Shown here one piece after another: positions 63,821 to 64,000 of a stretch of DNA of 64,000 bases. Numbering within the stretch: position 1 is the first letter of the stretch; the number at the start of each line of letters is the position of its first letter. The DNA is from Microvirga aerophila. GTDB taxonomy: Bacteria; Pseudomonadota; Alphaproteobacteria; Rhizobiales; Beijerinckiaceae. Location: contig NZ_QOIO01000031.1 of the NCBI RefSeq assembly GCF_003332305.1, positions 1-64,000 on the forward strand, in the 5' to 3' direction. The notes beneath the pieces are model-generated. The model ran no database searches. It worked only from the letters and a program-made list of their open reading frames with translations, and was not told the DNA's origin. The translations under genes were made by a program, and so were the position numbers.

Positions 63821-64000
63821 TCAGGCAGCTGACGGCACTGCTTGTGATATCGAACCGGCGGCAGCCACAACCAGTGGAGCGAGGATCTCTTCCGCTCTTT
63901 CCGGGGTAAACCGGGCTCGCGAGACCCCGATATTGACGGCTGCGATGGGCTGTCCAGCTCGGTCCAGAATCGCCGACGCGACAGAGAGATCGCCCGGGAA
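63821..64000 (-). CDS. IclR-family regulator, C-terminal 59 residues (runs off the window)
   Basis: The visible part, FPGDLSVASAILDRAGQPIAAVNIGV to SQAVPSAA, is the end of the IclR effector-binding domain. The gene continues past base 64000. It is upstream and co-directional with the acyl-CoA ligase, so it probably regulates that group. Confidence 0.75.
   Translation of the reverse strand, partial: FPGDLSVASAILDRAGQPIAAVNIGVSRARFTPERAEEILAPLVVAAAGSISQAVPSAA

Overview
The window looks like part of a replicon of an alphaproteobacterium, most likely a member of the Hyphomicrobiales (Rhizobiales). Three things point there: a GAAC-N7-GAAC LexA box (the alphaproteobacterial SOS operator) in front of an imuA-imuB-dnaE2 mutasome cassette; a tRNA-His fragment with discriminator A73, as in many alphaproteobacteria; and a dense set of rhizobial-style ABC uptake operons for nitrogen compounds. 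The genus is not determined; a Microvirga/Methylobacterium/Bosea-like organism is only a guess.

Left part (1-13.8 kb), partly decayed. The SOS-regulated imuA and imuB look intact. dnaE2 carries an amber codon near its start and a 102-bp MITE-like insertion (11-bp perfect inverted ends, TA target duplication) that shifts the frame inside the PHP domain. An ABC-F ATPase follows convergently. Then comes an old integration scar: the 3' half of a tRNA-His gene beside a broken tyrosine-recombinase gene. After it lie a small unknown gene, an amidase pseudogene behind an intact M20 deacylase, a PhoD-like phosphatase and a truncated metallo-beta-lactamase-fold gene.

13.8-24.2 kb. An orphan amino-acid binding protein is followed by a nine-gene leftward operon: PotD/A/B/C-like transporter, a DadA-like oxidase, a small 2Fe-2S protein, an HcnB-like FAD/NAD subunit with a BFD cluster, a second DadA-like oxidase and RidA. 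A LysR regulator is divergent from it. This reads as uptake plus oxidative deamination of an unidentified (imino/opine-like) amine, with RidA handling the imine product.

24.2-33.9 kb. A small secreted protein with a strong terminator and an IS-scarred 2-kb gap come first. Then follow a ureohydrolase, a polar-amino-acid ABC system without ATPase, a DUF1989 protein (family of carboxyguanidine deiminase), a Gdx/SugE guanidinium exporter, alanine dehydrogenase and its divergent Lrp-type regulator.

34-51.3 kb. A leftward operon encodes a creatininase homologue, a BMP-type (nucleoside/purine-like) ABC transporter, an M20 carbamoylase/allantoate-hydrolase-like enzyme, a second ureohydrolase, a cyclic-imidase/PuuE-like hydrolase and a quinone-oxidoreductase-like protein. 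Next to it are a maleate-isomerase/racemase-family gene, a LysR regulator, an AGAT-like amidinotransferase, an 8-oxoguanine-deaminase-like amidohydrolase and a third ureohydrolase. Together with the preceding block this suggests a nitrogen-scavenging region for guanidino compounds, cyclic ureides/imides and oxidised purines. That pathway reading is inference.

51.8-64 kb. A branched-chain-amino-acid-type (Liv) ABC operon is bracketed by two acetoacetate-decarboxylase-family genes and followed by an SDR, an aldehyde dehydrogenase, a zinc alcohol dehydrogenase, an acyl-CoA ligase and a truncated IclR regulator at the window edge. It is probably one catabolic unit for an unknown carboxylic acid.
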